64,000 nucleotides of DNA from Orychophragmus violaceus. Its lineage: Eukaryota; Streptophyta; Magnoliopsida; Brassicales; Brassicaceae. Positions 33,601-44,846 of this stretch are shown here, in pieces. The stretch's first letter is position 1. The number at the start of each line of letters is the position of its first letter. Both the position numbers and the translations under genes were made by a program. The notes beneath the pieces are model-generated. The model saw only the letters and a list, made by a program, of their open reading frames with translations. It ran no database searches and was not told the DNA's origin. The stretch lies in NCBI GenBank assembly GCA_030180135.1, contig CM058231.1:29081034-29145033 (forward strand), written 5' to 3'.

Positions 33601-34655
33601 TCACCAAGAACGAGGAAGAACCATGTGTTTACAAGAAGACTAGTGGGAGCAATATTGCGTTTCTTGTACTGTATGTCGATGACATAATCCTCCTCGGTAA
33701 TGACGTTCCGTTGCTTCAGTCTGTTAAGACTTGGCTTGGAAGTTGTTTTTCCATGAAAGACATGGGAGAAGCAGCGTACATTCTTGGAATCAGAATCTAC
33801 AGAGATAAAACAAACAAGCTTATTGGATTGTGCCAGGACACTTATATTGATAAGGTGTTGCACATATTCAATATGCATGATTCCAAGAAGGGCTTCATAC
33901 CAATGTCTCATGGCATAAGTCTCAGCAAGAAGCAGTGTCCGGCGACACATGCTGAGCGAGAACGCATGAATAGGATTCCTTATGCTTCTGCAATAGGATC
34001 TATTATGTATGCCATGCTATGCACTCGTCCAGATGTAGCTTACGCGTTAAGCATGACGAGCAGATACCAATCTGATCCAGGTGAGGAACACTGGACAGCT
34101 GTCAAGAACATTCTCAAGTATTTGAGACATACTAAGGATAAATTCCTTGTGTATGGAGGAAGTGAAGAACTTGTGGTGAATGGATTCACCGATGCGAGTT
34201 TTCAGACAGACAGAGACGATTTCCGATCACAATCTGGATATGTCTTCTGTCTAAATGGCGGTGCAGTGAGCTGGAAGAGCTCTAAGCAGAATACCGTAGC
34301 TGATTCCACAACGGAAGCTGAATATGTTGCTGCTTCAGAAGCGGCAAAAGAGGCTGTTTGGATCAAGAAGTTCATGACTGAACTTGGTGTGGTTCCTAGC
34401 ATCTTGGAGCCAGTGGCTTTGTTCTGCGATAACAACGGAGCCATTTCTCAAGCAAAAGAGCCAAGGTCACACCAGAAGTCCAAACATGTGGAGAGGAGAT
34501 ATCACTTAATTCGAGATATCATCAATAGAGGTGACGTGAAGATCAGCCGAGTCCCAACAGACGAGAATGTTGCTGATCCTCTGACTAAGTCACTCCCAAG
34601 GCCTAAGCATGAGAGTCATACGACTGCTGTAGGCATTAGAGATCTTAAGATGTAA
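30690..34655 (+). pseudogene. Copia A gag-pol polyprotein, complete but for one nonsense codon
   Basis: A 1321-codon frame starting at 30690 (MSVSNHINTFSLRSV), broken only by TAG at 30867-30869 (codon 60). Order: UBN2-type gag; zinc knuckle C-X2-C-X4-H-X4-C at 31449-31490; protease with the DTG active site at 31605 (WVLDTGCGAH); and pre-integrase zinc region (LWHCRLGHI to CLVGKMARAPF). Integrase has D at 32193, D at 32382 and E at 32490, with a D-35-E spacing. Reverse transcriptase carries FLVLYVDD with YVDD at 33672-33683. RNase H has TDASFQTDRDD and STTEAEYVA. PR-IN-RT-RH is the Copia order. The frame downstream of the stop is 1242 residues without any lesion, so this copy could supply pol functions if the stop is read through or bypassed. 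Confidence 0.9.
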
Positions 34656-35478
34656 TCTTGATTCTAGTGGGAGTTTTTAGTTTTATTTTAGTTATAATAA
34701 GATGCTCATGTAAACATTCTTTCGGAAGTGTTTTAATGAAATTTGATTTCAGCATTATTTATTGTGATCTAAATAATGGTCCCAAAATAAGTTTATGACA
34801 TATTATAGGTCATCAAGTTGAGGACTTGATCATGAAACCCTATAAGTTAATAAATTATTTTGTCCCTAGTCGAGGTTGTATAATTGGGACACTGACAACC
34901 GATAGAGACTAGATTGTGAGGTGACTGTTGGCTAAGTTTCATGGAGCCAATGATATGATTATCGCAGTCAGTCACATTGATATATGTTAGTGAACATATG
35001 ATCGGACTTGACCCGCTAATGAGAAGTCTACAAGATAGTTATATCTGTGTCATAAGAGGTTCTCATTACTACTATAGAGTATAGTCCTTAGACCTGAGTT
35101 CATCATGCTTTCTTGCATATGAATTGGTACACTTTGACTTTGTCAAACGTCGACCCGTAACTGGCGGCTATAACGGCACTGTTCGGGTATACCATGAAGT
35201 GTGCGTTGAAACAGGGATGTAACAAGATGGAATTTGTCCCTCCTGAATAACGGGAGATAAATATCTCAGGGCCTATCGAAGATTAATTACTGAGAAAAAT
35301 GTGTGGCCGCACTCAAACGAACTGTAGTTCAGTTGTTTGTAATGTTCAGTATGACATCAGGAGTTCGATAAACACGATGTTGGCTTGATAAGGATGACAC
35401 AAATCTTGCCTTATGCCAAATCGAGATATAGAGGCAAAAGGATTATAGGAATTGGTGATTCCAGTACAAGTGGGAGAT
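34656..35478 (+). other. Copia A 3' untranslated region and polypurine tract
   Basis: No ORF. It ends with AAGTGGGAGAT directly before the 3' LTR. Similar untranslated sequence occurs in Copia B (51137-51933) and Copia C (10962-11756). Confidence 0.8.
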
Positions 35479-36134
35479 TGTTGGGATAGTGTCCTGAAAT
35501 CACACTTTGTACTCACTTCTAAAGATAGTTGTGTGTCGAGATCAGACATTTGTATAATACTGGGCGGTTGCAATGTTTTGCTAGAAGCCTCTTGCAATCT
35601 GTAGGTCGTGGACTTACTACCAGTATTATATGATCCTATAGGGTCACACATAGGGCTGGGCATTTTACCCGAAACCCGAACCCGAATCCGAACCCGACCT
35701 AAAAAACCCGATCCGATCCGAACCGATTTTTAAAAAATACCCGAATGGGGCTTAAGTTAAAGTATTTCGGGTACCGGGTAATACCCGAACCCGAATGGGT
35801 ACCCGAAATAACTCAAAGTTTAATCTAACTAGGTATTGGCCCGCGCTACGCAGCGGAACTTTTTTTGAACAGAAAATATTACAGTGATTAAGATTTATGC
35901 TTTTTCTCTTGGCCTTCAAGCCTCTCCTGTAAAATATGATACCGCCCCTAGGTCCACGGAGACACTTGTGTGTGGTTGAAATAACTATATCACAATAATC
36001 GAATGGATTTGGACTTTCCTACAACATTTACAGAAACCACAACATTAAAGAGGATGCACCGAGAAGCAATTAAATACCACTGAGCAAACACAAAGATTAT
36101 GTGTTTAACTTTAATGACTGATACCAAAGAATGA

Positions 36135-36815
36135 GAATAAACACACCTTGGCAGCCACAAGACCACTTATTTGTGCCATGTCAAACATCAGAACTTGTCC
36201 CTCCACAAATAAGTATCTTGGGACGATAGTCAAGCGCCTTCTCCTCAAGCTTCTCGTAATCAACATATCTTGTACGAGGGTCGACCTTATACGGAAAGCT
36301 CTCAAAGAATATAGACGCACCAGAGACTTTATTTCCACCTGGTGTGTAATACCCATGACTCATATGACCACCTAAAGGAGAATCCAATCCCATAATACGT
36401 TAACCTGGCAACAAAAGACCAGCAAAAACAGCGAAATTCGCGGAAGTGCACGAGTAAGGCTGCACGTTAACTCCCCACTGCTCATGATGAAGTCCAAAAG
36501 CTGCAAGGGCACGTTCTTGGCAAAGAATCTCAATCTATCAATATACTGATTCCCCGTGTAGTATCTTTCTCTGGGCATCCCTTATGAGTATTTATTTGTC
36601 AAATGGCTCCCCAAAGCTTCCATTACTGCTCTGCACACGAAATTCTCAGAAGCTTTGAGTTCGATTCCTCTAAGCTATCTCTGTTTTTCCTTTTCCATGA
36701 ACTCGTGAATCTCAGGATCAGCTTCTTCGAGCGACTGGTTACCCCACGCTTTAACGGCGGCTCGTCTACTTTTTGTCCCTGAATCAACTGCAAATCGCTT
36801 ACAAGGGCTTGGTGA
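36135..36815 (-). pseudogene. Captured fragment of a cytosolic serine hydroxymethyltransferase gene
   Basis: SHMT converts serine and tetrahydrofolate to glycine and methylene-tetrahydrofolate. On the minus strand the fragment reads RRAAVKAWGNQSLEEADP, EIHEFMEKEKQR, then ASENFVCRAVMEALGSHL, RYYTGNQYID, GGHMSHGYYTPGG, IFFESFPYK and ISGLVAAK, in the correct order. The N-terminal extension resembles Arabidopsis SHM6/SHM7. After GLVAAK the sequence continues GTGTGT, an exon-intron border, so genomic DNA rather than cDNA was captured. A stop replaces the glutamate of the NKYSEG motif, and frameshifts follow. The pyridoxal-phosphate lysine region is not included. Confidence 0.85.
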
Positions 36816-36889
36816 TGACATATAATTGCTACCTTTATACCGTCTCAACTTCATCGGATAACCCAGTAGGATGAAATATTCCCTTTGTG

Positions 36890-37458
36890 ATTGTTTTGAA
36901 GGGGTGACCCAGTTAAGGCAATTCTTCTCTGGCATTTAACTTGCTTCAATGCTTGGGTTGTGTCAGCCTTGGTGTTCTTGATAATGTGAGCCTCGTCACA
37001 AAAAAGTATATCAGGTCCATCCTGCAGCCACATAGGTTTAGAGAATTCAAAGATAAAAACATTGCAAGCAGAGGAACATCGAAAAAAGAATGCACAAGGG
37101 AACGCGTAATCAAGAGAAAACATGAAAACAGAAACATATATGATACAATAATGCCATAAGATATGCATCACAATTCACAAAAAGAACATAAACAAAAGAT
37201 TAGTCTTCGAAGAAAAGGAATGTGTAACCATAAACAGCAAGTGAAAAGTAAAAAAGATCTATGATATAATCAGGATACAATTCAAGAAATTTTGCCTGTA
37301 AAATAAAGTCTCACCCTCAAGGCATTACAGATTTCTCTGGCCACATTAATATCCTTCACCCCCCTCCCAAGAGACAGGTTACTGAAAGCGGCATATCCCA
37401 TCAAGAAGACTCCACCCTTATTTCGCCACTTCGTTAGCAAGTCCAGTCTCCTCTCCCT
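36890..37458 (-). pseudogene. Captured fragment of an ATRX-type SNF2 helicase gene
   Basis: Two exons and the intron between them, minus strand. The first (about 37458-37315) reads LLTKWRNKGGVFLMGY and LSLGRGVKDINVAREIC. The second (37021 to about 36890) reads GPDILFCDEAHIIKN, then KQVKCQRRIALTGSPLQNN, including the DEAH box of the SNF2 ATPase core. The intron (37314-37022) keeps a GT donor and a CAG acceptor. This closely resembles Arabidopsis ATRX (AT1G08600, chromatin remodeller) as I recall it. After LQNN the sequence passes through a short linker into the SHMT fragment in the same direction, giving a possible chimeric transcript. Confidence 0.8.
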
Positions 37459-38400
37459 TCAAAAAAGACATTAGCGCAGAAACTGAGTTGGCAAACTGTC
37501 ACCAAAAATACACATGACATAAGCCAAACAACATTGTTCTGAAGTATGGGAATTAACAGCAATAATCATTGCCACTAACAATCGTTAAAAAATCAACAAA
37601 GTAAGAGAGACTAAGCAATGGGATTAAATGGCGTTAAAGAACTTTTTAAACCAACCTGCTGGTTCCAATCACATGCTTTTTGTACCTGTCCAAATGGAGT
37701 TTTGTCCTCATGAATTAGTATTCACATTGTTAAACTATTATGACTTAGAAATAATGCTTAAAGGTATACCAGAATTGTTTTGCCGAGGTTTCTGGATTTT
37801 TTTTTTCATTCTTTGCTGACGTGCTGTTTTCTGAGCATGTTTCCTTGATGTATCCATCTGAAAATCTGGAAAACGAATTCGTATAGTGTGCTTCTCGTTT
37901 TTTTGGACAGCTTGTCTGTCGTACGGATGCAAAAGGCTTGTAATGCTGAATGGTTATAGTTTGGACGGAAGCAAAAGGTTTAATCGGTTGGTTAAAGTTT
38001 TGTGATGCTGTATGGTCTCAATATCAGAGAGAGTAATGGTTCAGTGTTTTCAGAAACAATGGAGTCTTGTGATTATGAAAAGTCACTAATGAGTAATTGC
38101 CTTTTTGGAATACGAGTAGATTGCTTTGTTTTCTAAATTTACTCAAGATATCAAAGTTATCAAAGTAACTAATGTTGATATTGAAAGTTATCAAAGTTGT
38201 CAACTAATTAAAGAGGAACAAAAGAGTCACTCAACTGACGATTGATCTTAAGCGACTAATGCTTCTTTTTTTTTGGAACATGTGTACAGTGACTTGGCAG
38301 AAGGATTTGATTTTATTGGTTTGGACTTGGTTTCATTAATCTGATGTGTCAGTCTCTCTTTCAAATACAGGTGCTGAGGTGTCAACATCAGGAGAGACAC
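37459..38400. other. 5' part of the Helitron, unassigned
   Basis: No protein similarity was recognised. It may contain intron or flanking DNA from the captured genes. Confidence 0.4.
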
Positions 38401-38871
38401 TTCAACTATTATAATAATGATTTCGGTTAGTTCTAATAGTTTCAAGCATTTTTAGTAGTTTATGTAGTTTATGTTTTTATATTTTGGGTAATACATATAT
38501 TTTGAGTAGTTTCTAATACTTTTTGGTAATTTAAGTATATGTTTTTATGGGATAATTGGATAATTCAAATATTTTTTTTTGAGTAATTTTCCGAGTTTTT
38601 CAGAAAATTTATGGTGATTTTGGGTATCCGAACCCGATATGTCCCGAACCGAACCCGGCCCGATATTTAGAAATACCCGAATGGGGCTAAAATTAAAGTA
38701 TTTCAGATATCGGGTAATATCCGAACCCGAACCGAACCCGAATGGGTACCCGAACGCCCAACCCTAGTCACACACCTAAGCGAACTGGAAGCTACGACAT
38801 GGGAATGATCATTATGGTAATGATCATACTAATGTGTATTAGATATACATTAATATCGACAAAATGGTGTT

Positions 38872-38906
38872 GTGTCGATCGACACAGCTTGTGTGTCGGT
38901 CGACAC
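38872..38906. repeat. Paired 14-bp dyads (Copia A 3' LTR)
   Basis: Identical to the pair at 28972-29006, including the 7-bp spacer. Confidence 0.9.
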
Positions 38907-39260
38907 AGTTCGAATTTTCCGAACATGCTTTTCGAGTTTAGGCTTAATTAAGTCTGGCCCGTTAAGCACGTTTAGGTCGAATAATACTCTAAGATTTCGA
39001 CCTAAACAGTAGGGCCGTCCACTTTTCTTGACAGAAACAGTAGACACACCAGAGAGAATCGATCCCCATTGATCCGGCACTAGCATCCCGTTTCCAGCGA
39101 GCGTGCGTGTGTATCTGGTAGAGGCAAGGCGTCTGCGTTGCTCCAACTGATCTCGTTCACCATCTCAATTCCGCTGCCAAAAGGTAAGAACGAGGTTGGT
39201 TCTATTTTCAATATATCAAACCCTAGATCCGTAGGGATCCAACATGATTGAATTGGGTTG

Positions 39261-39394
39261 ATGTCAATCGACGCAAGTGTTGTGTCGATCGATGCTAACC
39301 GGTTATCAAAGCCGGTTCAATTGGATTGATCGGTTATCGCAAATTGGTTCTGGTATGTTGCATCGATCGATACTAGTGTAGTGTCGATCGACAA
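39261..39394. repeat. Two paired 14-bp dyads in the Copia B leader, after Copia A
   Basis: Pairs at 39261-39295 (first half degenerate) and 39360-39394 (last base of the second half changed). Both have 7-bp spacers. Confidence 0.85.
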
Positions 39395-40027
39395 AGAATT
39401 AAATTGTTCGGTTATTGAACCTGCAGTTACAGAACCAAACTAGAATTAAACCCACTTCTTAGAATTATTAAAGCCTAATTAGATTAGTTGTCTTATAAGT
39501 TCTAAACCTTATTGGATGCATATATGATATGCATTAGACCAAAAGTTCTGTTCCTCAACTAAATATCAAGTATGTTTAGATGTCTTTCCAATCTTGTCAA
39601 CTGTCAAGACTTGTTTCATTGTGCGATAGACTTTCAGTGAAAGATTTCCACAATTACATAAGTAAGACATGAGGTAATCGTATTGATGGACTTGCAGTGC
39701 AAAACATCAACAATTACATGACTTAAGAGATTGGTTTACTTGACTGGGCTATCAAAATCGTTTTGGGCTCAGAGACATCAGGTGGATTGGACATGAGATG
39801 TCAATCCACAACCAAGAGTTATATTGGATATAACTAGCAAAGTTGTTGCTTACCTAGATAGCTAAAATTTGGGCGATAACCAGTGGCTCACTCAAGTTTA
39901 GTGAAGTGTGGGTCTTGGATCATTATATTCATTTGAGGAAACATTGTTTGAATATAATGCGAGTCTTCTTAATAGTTAAGATTTCTCATTTCTTGAACAT
40001 CATAACTAAACCTCTCTTGTTTTCAGC

Positions 40028-40979
40028 TATGTCTAGCATAAACCATCATAACAATTTCTCCCTGTGATCCGTCCTTGAGAAGGACAAGTTAAATGGATAC
40101 AACTTTCTTGAATGGTATCAGAACTTGAGAATTGTTCTCAAACATGAGAAAAATGACTATGTCCTTGAGAAAGTTCTCCCCAAGAAGTACCGAGCCAATG
40201 CCTGACAGTCAGAAAAGGATGCTTGGGATAATCATTTTAATGATGTAGTCGATGTGTGTTGTCTCATGTTGGCTACCATGAACTCGGACTTGCAGAAGCA
40301 ATATGAGTACGTGGAGTCGCCAATAGAGATGATCACTGGCCTGAAAAGTATGTTTCAGGAGCAAGCACGAACTCAGAGATACCAGACGGTTAAGTCTCTG
40401 ATTGAGTGCAAGCTACCAAAGGACGAACCAGTTAGTCCTCATGTCATTAAGATGATGGGTTACATTGATAACCTGGGGAAACTGGATTGTCCCATTAGCC
40501 AAGAGTTGGCTACTGACATCATTCTGCAGTCACTGCCGTCAAGCTATGATCAGTTTGTTATGAACTATAACATGAACAACTTGACAAAGACTTTGACTGA
40601 GTTGCATGGAATGCTCAAAACTGCTGAACCTAACATCAAGAAGGACACCCCAAATGTCCTTATGGTACAAAAGGGTAAAAAGTTTAAGAAACTTGGTAAG
40701 ACCAAAGGTGATGGCAAGACGAGCTCGATTGTGAATCCAAGCGAGTCTAACCATGCTCCTAAGGTTAAGCTTGGTCCTTCTAAAGATGATAAGTGCCATT
40801 ATTGTAATGGTCATGGGCATTTGAAAAGAAATTGCAAGAAATTACTGGAAGATTATGAGAAGCTGAAGAAGACGTACGAGACTTCTTCTTCAGGTATTTA
40901 TGTTATAGAAGTAAATGTTACTTCTTATGGTTCTACTTATTGGGTATTGGATACCAGCTGTGGTGCTCATATTTTGTGA
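40028..40979 (+). pseudogene. Copia B gag and start of protease, broken
   Basis: The region starts MSSINHHNNFS and matches the Copia C gag closely. It has TGA at about codon 13 and another TGA in the KKYRANA region (about 40203), next to the position where Copia A has its TAG. From 40254 the frame is open: gag core, zinc knuckle CHYCNGHGHLKRNC (about 40795-40836), then STYWVLDTSCGAHI of protease. There it stops at 40977-40979, with DTS instead of DTG. Confidence 0.85.
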
Positions 40980-41500
40980 AAATATGCAGGGCCTGAGCAA
41001 CAGTAGGACTAAGGAGAAAGGACAAGTGGACCTACGCGGTGGAAATGGAGCAAGAGTTGATGCATTAGCTGTAGGAACATTTTATTTGTCTTCATCTTCT
41101 GGCTTGGTTTTTGAACTTAAGAACTACTACTATGTACCTGCTATAAGCAGAAATATTATTTATATTCCTTGTTTGGATAAGGAAAGATATCAGTTTTCAA
41201 ATTAAGAATAAGTGTTATTCATTTGATTACAATGATATGTTTTATGGTAGCAGTCCATTAGAGAATGGACATTATGTTCTAAATCAAAACATGCCTTTCT
41301 ATAACATTAAAACCAAGAGATTCAAATCAAATGACACGAATCAAACTTTTCCCTGGCATTGTCGTTTGGGCCAGATAAATGAGAACGGATTCAGAAGCTC
41401 CATAGTGATGGACTTTTGGCTCATTTGATTATGAATCATGTGAGAGATGCGAATCTTGTTTATTGGGTAAAATGACAAAGGCCCCTTTCAACAAAAGGTA

Positions 41501-41535
41501 ATGTCGATCGACACAAAATGTGTATCGATCGACGC
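41501..41535. repeat. Paired 14-bp dyads inside Copia B integrase region
   Basis: ATGTCGATCGACAC (41501-41514) and GTATCGATCGACGC (41522-41535), with a 7-bp spacer. They lie in an insertion of about 55 bp between the APFNK and ERASDLLG codons. Confidence 0.9.
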
Positions 41536-42213
41536 AGATCACGAACGAAATGAAATGAAAGGGCTAGTGACTTATTGGGCCTTATACATACGGATGTGTG
41601 TGGTCCAATAAGCACAAGTGCTATAGAAAACTTTCAGTACTTCATTACCTTTACTGATATTTCAGTAGGTACGGTTATGTCTAATTAATGAGACATAAGT
41701 CGGAATCTTTTGAAAAGTTCAAAGAGTTCCAGAATGAAGTACATAATCAACTTGGAAAAAGTATTAAAGATCTACGATGAGATCATGGAGGTGAATACTT
41801 AAGTCAAGAATTTAGTGATCATCTGAGAGATTGTGGAATTGTTTCACAACTCACTCCTCCTGAATCGGACTTTATTAGATAAGGTTCGATCAATGATGAG
41901 TCACTTAGATCTTCCATTATCCTTCTAGGAATAGGCTCTAGAAACGTCTGCGTTTACACTAAATAAGGTTCCATCAAGATCAGTTATAAGGACACCGCAT
42001 GAGATGTGGACTGGAAATGTTCCTAAATTGTCTTTCATGAAGATTTGGGGTTGTGAGGCTTATGTAAAATGTTTAATATCTGATAAGCTCGCATCCAAGT
42101 CCGATGAATGCTACTTCATTGGTTATCCTAAGGAGACCAAGGCATGTTACTTTTACTCCCATCGATCAAATTAATGGGTATTTGATACACATTAATATAC
42201 GTGTCTAGTGGGT

Positions 42214-42248
42214 GTGTCGATCGATGCAAGTGTTGTGTCGATCGATGC
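42214..42248. repeat. Paired 14-bp dyads in an LTR-like piece inside Copia B pol
   Basis: Two GTGTCGATCGATGC copies (42214-42227 and 42235-42248), with a 7-bp spacer. The surrounding 42160-42262 resembles LTR sequence at about 27815-27910. Confidence 0.9.
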
Positions 42249-43479
42249 TAGGCGAAGAACAACACAATTGACTGAGTTTTTCTTGAGAAAGATTCTCTTT
42301 CCAGAAATAACAGTGGGAGTAAAGTACAACTCGAAGAAATTCGAAAATCACAGGAGACTGCTTAACCTGATGAGGAAGAGAAGCAGTTGGATCTACAAAG
42401 AGTTGTAGAACCTACACCTGTGATGCCTGAAGTTCGCAAATCCGAGAGGATTCGTCACGAACCCGAGAGATTTGGATTTCTCATGACCAATTGCCATGAT
42501 CTGTTGATCATTGACAGTGACGAGTATGCGACTTTTGAAAAAGCAATGATGGGCCTTGACTCCGAAAAGTGGCTGAAAGCCGGTGAATCCGAAATGGGAT
42601 CCATGTCACAGAACCAAGTGTAGACTTTGGTCGAGTTACCCGATGGTGTAGAAGCCATTAAGTATAAATGGATTTTCAAGAAGAAAATTGACGTGGATGG
42701 TAATATTCAGATATTCAAAGCTGGGTTGGTGGAAAAAGGTTTCAAGCAAATTCATGGCAGCGACTATGAAGAAACCTATTCCTCAGTCGCCATGCTTAAG
42801 TCTATTCGGATTCTCCTAGCTACCGCCACTCATAATGGTTATAAGATCTGGCAGATGGATGTGAAAACAGTTTTCCTTAATGGAATTCTGGAAAAAGGAT
42901 GTGTACATGACACAACCTGAAGTTTTCATTGATCCTAATGAAACTAGGAAGGCATGCAAGTTTCATCGATCCATTTATGGATTGAAGCAAGCATCTCGGA
43001 GTTGGAATCTTCGTTTTGATGAAGAAGTCAAAAGGTTTGACTTCATCAGGAACGAAGAGGAACCGTGTGTTTACAAGATAACTAGTGGGAGCGCAGTTGC
43101 ATTTCTAGTATTGTATGTTGATAACATACTACTTCTCGGAAATGAAGTTCCATTGTTTCAGTCTGTTAAGACTTGACTCGAAAGTTGTTTTCGATGAAAA
43201 TATGGGAGAAGTCGTATACATTCTTGGAATATGAATCTATAGAGATAGATTGGACAAGCTAAATTGGATTGTGTCAAGATACTTATATTGATAAGGTCTT
43301 GCACAGGTCCAGTATGCATGATTCCAAGAATGGCTGTATGCCAATGACTCTAGACATTATTCTTAGCAAGAAACAATGTCCTTCGACACACGCTGAGCGA
43401 GAGCGAATGAGGGTCAAACAATTGCTAAAGGCATTAGATGTCTCAAGATGTGATCTTAATTTTAGTGGGAGTTGTTGTT

Positions 43480-44664
43480 TGATATACCATGGATTTTAGG
43501 GATTTTAACCATGGTATATGTGTTATTTATCGAGTCTTTTACTATGTTTTAGAGTCTTTTCATGTGTTTATTAGGTACAAGCACATTTGGAGCATATTTG
43601 GTGATTTAGGCACTTTCTGGAGCTAATTGGAGTATTTGGCCGAGAGATAAAGTTCACTGTTGATATTTCCGAGATGCAACGATCGTCACACTTATGGCGT
43701 CGATCGATGCACCAGCGAGATGGGCCAAACGACGGTTTGATGAAGAATGATAACCTTTCAATTCTGCCCAGAAGTTCCTGATATTTACAAAGAAGCCCCA
43801 AAACGTGTTTTAGGTTATAAATAGAGTTTTTGAGCCATTGTTTAGGCTACGCTTTGATATGCTTCATAACTAAGTTTTATTCTCTTAGGAGATTTTAGGG
43901 GCTGGTTTTGTTCTCGAAAGAGACTTGATTTTGAACCCCAGTTCTTATTTGATTTTATGATATTTGGTTTTCTACTTATGATATCTTCTGTCTCGATGAA
44001 TATGTCTGAGTAGATCACCTGTTAGGTTGAAGGATTCTCATTTAGGATTTCAGAGAATTATAGTTTAATTAATCTGTAGAGATTCATATCTGCTAGTTCT
44101 TTATCTAAGTTGTTCTTAATGCTTGATCTGAAGTAGCTAATCAGAGTTATGATTTTAGGTTGATTAATTCAACGGAAGTTGGTTAATTTAACTAGAAAGA
44201 ACCTAGATAAGCAATTAAACTGTTCGCAAACGGAAGTTTGGTTCAGGTTAATTGTGAACATATCAAACTTGGAATTAATGCTAGTTTAATCTGTTAGTTC
44301 TCGCAAACGGAAGTTTGGTTTGCTGCACTTAGACTTAGAGAATTATCGCAAAGGAATTTGGTTAATTCTATATCAGTGTTTGAGTTCTAGAATAGTTATT
44401 GATTGGATCTAGATAGATTGATTGCTTGCGTTCCTGATTTCCTGAGAACTCCAGAAACCTAACGCTTCGCTTTCTTGCTTACAAACTCACTTGATTTACT
44501 TTGCTATTTCGTTTACTGTTTTCACATCTGCTTCGCTTAATTAAATCTGAACTGCTATAAATCTATTGTGTGACTGAGAGTCCTCGTGGGATTCGATACC
44601 TTATATACTACGATTGCATTAACTGTGCACTTGCAGTAGAATAGGAAAAACTATACACCTATCA
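43480..44664 (+). repeat. 5' LTR of the Athila-like element
   Basis: 1185 bp from TGATATACC to CACCTATCA. A TATAAATA box lies at 43816-43823. Confidence 0.95.
43676..43710. repeat. Paired 14-bp dyads (Athila-like 5' LTR)
   Basis: GCAACGATCGTCAC (43676-43689) and GCGTCGATCGATGC (43697-43710), with a 7-bp spacer, about 105 bp before the TATA box. Confidence 0.9.
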
Positions 44665-44670
44665 AGTTTT

Positions 44671-44688
44671 TGGCGCCGTTGCCGGGGA
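44671..44688 (+). promoter_or_regulatory. Primer-binding site of the Athila-like element (tRNA-Asp)
   Basis: TGGCGCCGTTGCCGGGGA, six bases after the LTR. It is complementary to the 3' end of plant tRNA-Asp(GTC). Confidence 0.9.
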
Positions 44689-44796
44689 CACTTTGAGTTC
44701 ACCAATAGATTTAGTATTAGGATTTAGACTAAGCATCCTTTTTAATTTTCTTGTTTACTCACGTTTTTGATTTTTGGATTCGCAGGGATTCGCACT

Positions 44797-44831
44797 GCAT
44801 CGATCGTTGCTCACCTTGCATCGATCGACAC
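44797..44831. repeat. Paired 14-bp dyads in the Athila-like leader
   Basis: GCATCGATCGTTGC (44797-44810) and GCATCGATCGACAC (44818-44831), with a 7-bp spacer, 16 bp before the ORF1 start. Confidence 0.9.
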
Positions 44832-44846
44832 AAGGCGAGAACAGCG

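Larger units (their letters stand above)
35829..38420 (-). mobile_element. Gene-fragment-carrying Helitron inside the hAT-like element
   Basis: Read on the minus strand it begins TCATTATTATAATAG (from 38420) and ends with an imperfect GC-rich hairpin (CCGCTGCGTAGCGCGGG), then CCAATACCTAG (to 35829). It lies between host A (35828) and T (38421). A TC start, a CTAG end preceded by a short hairpin, A|T insertion and no TSD are the Helitron rules. It encodes no Rep/helicase of its own. It carries fragments of two host genes, both in its own orientation. Confidence 0.8.
35651..38766. mobile_element. hAT-like non-autonomous element in the Copia A LTR
   Basis: The ends TAGGGCTGGGC and, in reverse, TAGGGTTGGGC form terminal inverted repeats followed by CCCGAACCCG-rich subterminal arrays. 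A perfect 8-bp TSD GTCACACA (35643-35650 and 38767-38774) points to the hAT superfamily. Removing the inner Helitron leaves only about 524 bp and no transposase. Confidence 0.85.
28703..39244 (+). mobile_element. Copia A: Ty1/copia element with nearly intact gag-pol
   Basis: 642-bp LTRs (28703-29344; 35479-39244 once the inner insertion is removed) with the perfect TSD TGATT (28698-28702 and 39245-39249). The ends are TGTTGGGATAG and ATCCAACA. A primer-binding site follows the 5' LTR, and the tract AAGTGGGAGAT precedes the 3' LTR (to 35478). The long leader (29345-30689) holds six paired dyads. One continuous gag-pol frame has all catalytic residues but a single stop in gag. LTRs differ at six positions (about 0.9%). 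It is inserted in the leader of Copia B. Confidence 0.95.
35479..39244 (+). repeat. 3' LTR of Copia A, interrupted
   Basis: The LTR runs 35479-35650 and resumes at 38775. Removing the hAT-like element and one 8-bp duplication leaves exactly 642 bp, the 5' LTR length. Confidence 0.95.
40980..43474 (+). pseudogene. Copia B pol remnant without RNase H
   Basis: Pieces in several frames are pre-integrase (41237-41470), integrase (41550-42130, without the NGVSERRNRT block holding the catalytic glutamate), linker (42387-42470, VEPTPVMPEVRKSERIRHEPE) and reverse transcriptase (42500-43176). YVDN replaces YVDD at about 43105-43125, which would abolish activity. The tail (43269-43474) jumps from AERERMR to the last codons of pol, as in Copia C. 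Dyad-bearing extra segments interrupt it at 41501 and 42214. The Athila-like element begins at 43480, just after the stop region. Confidence 0.85.
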
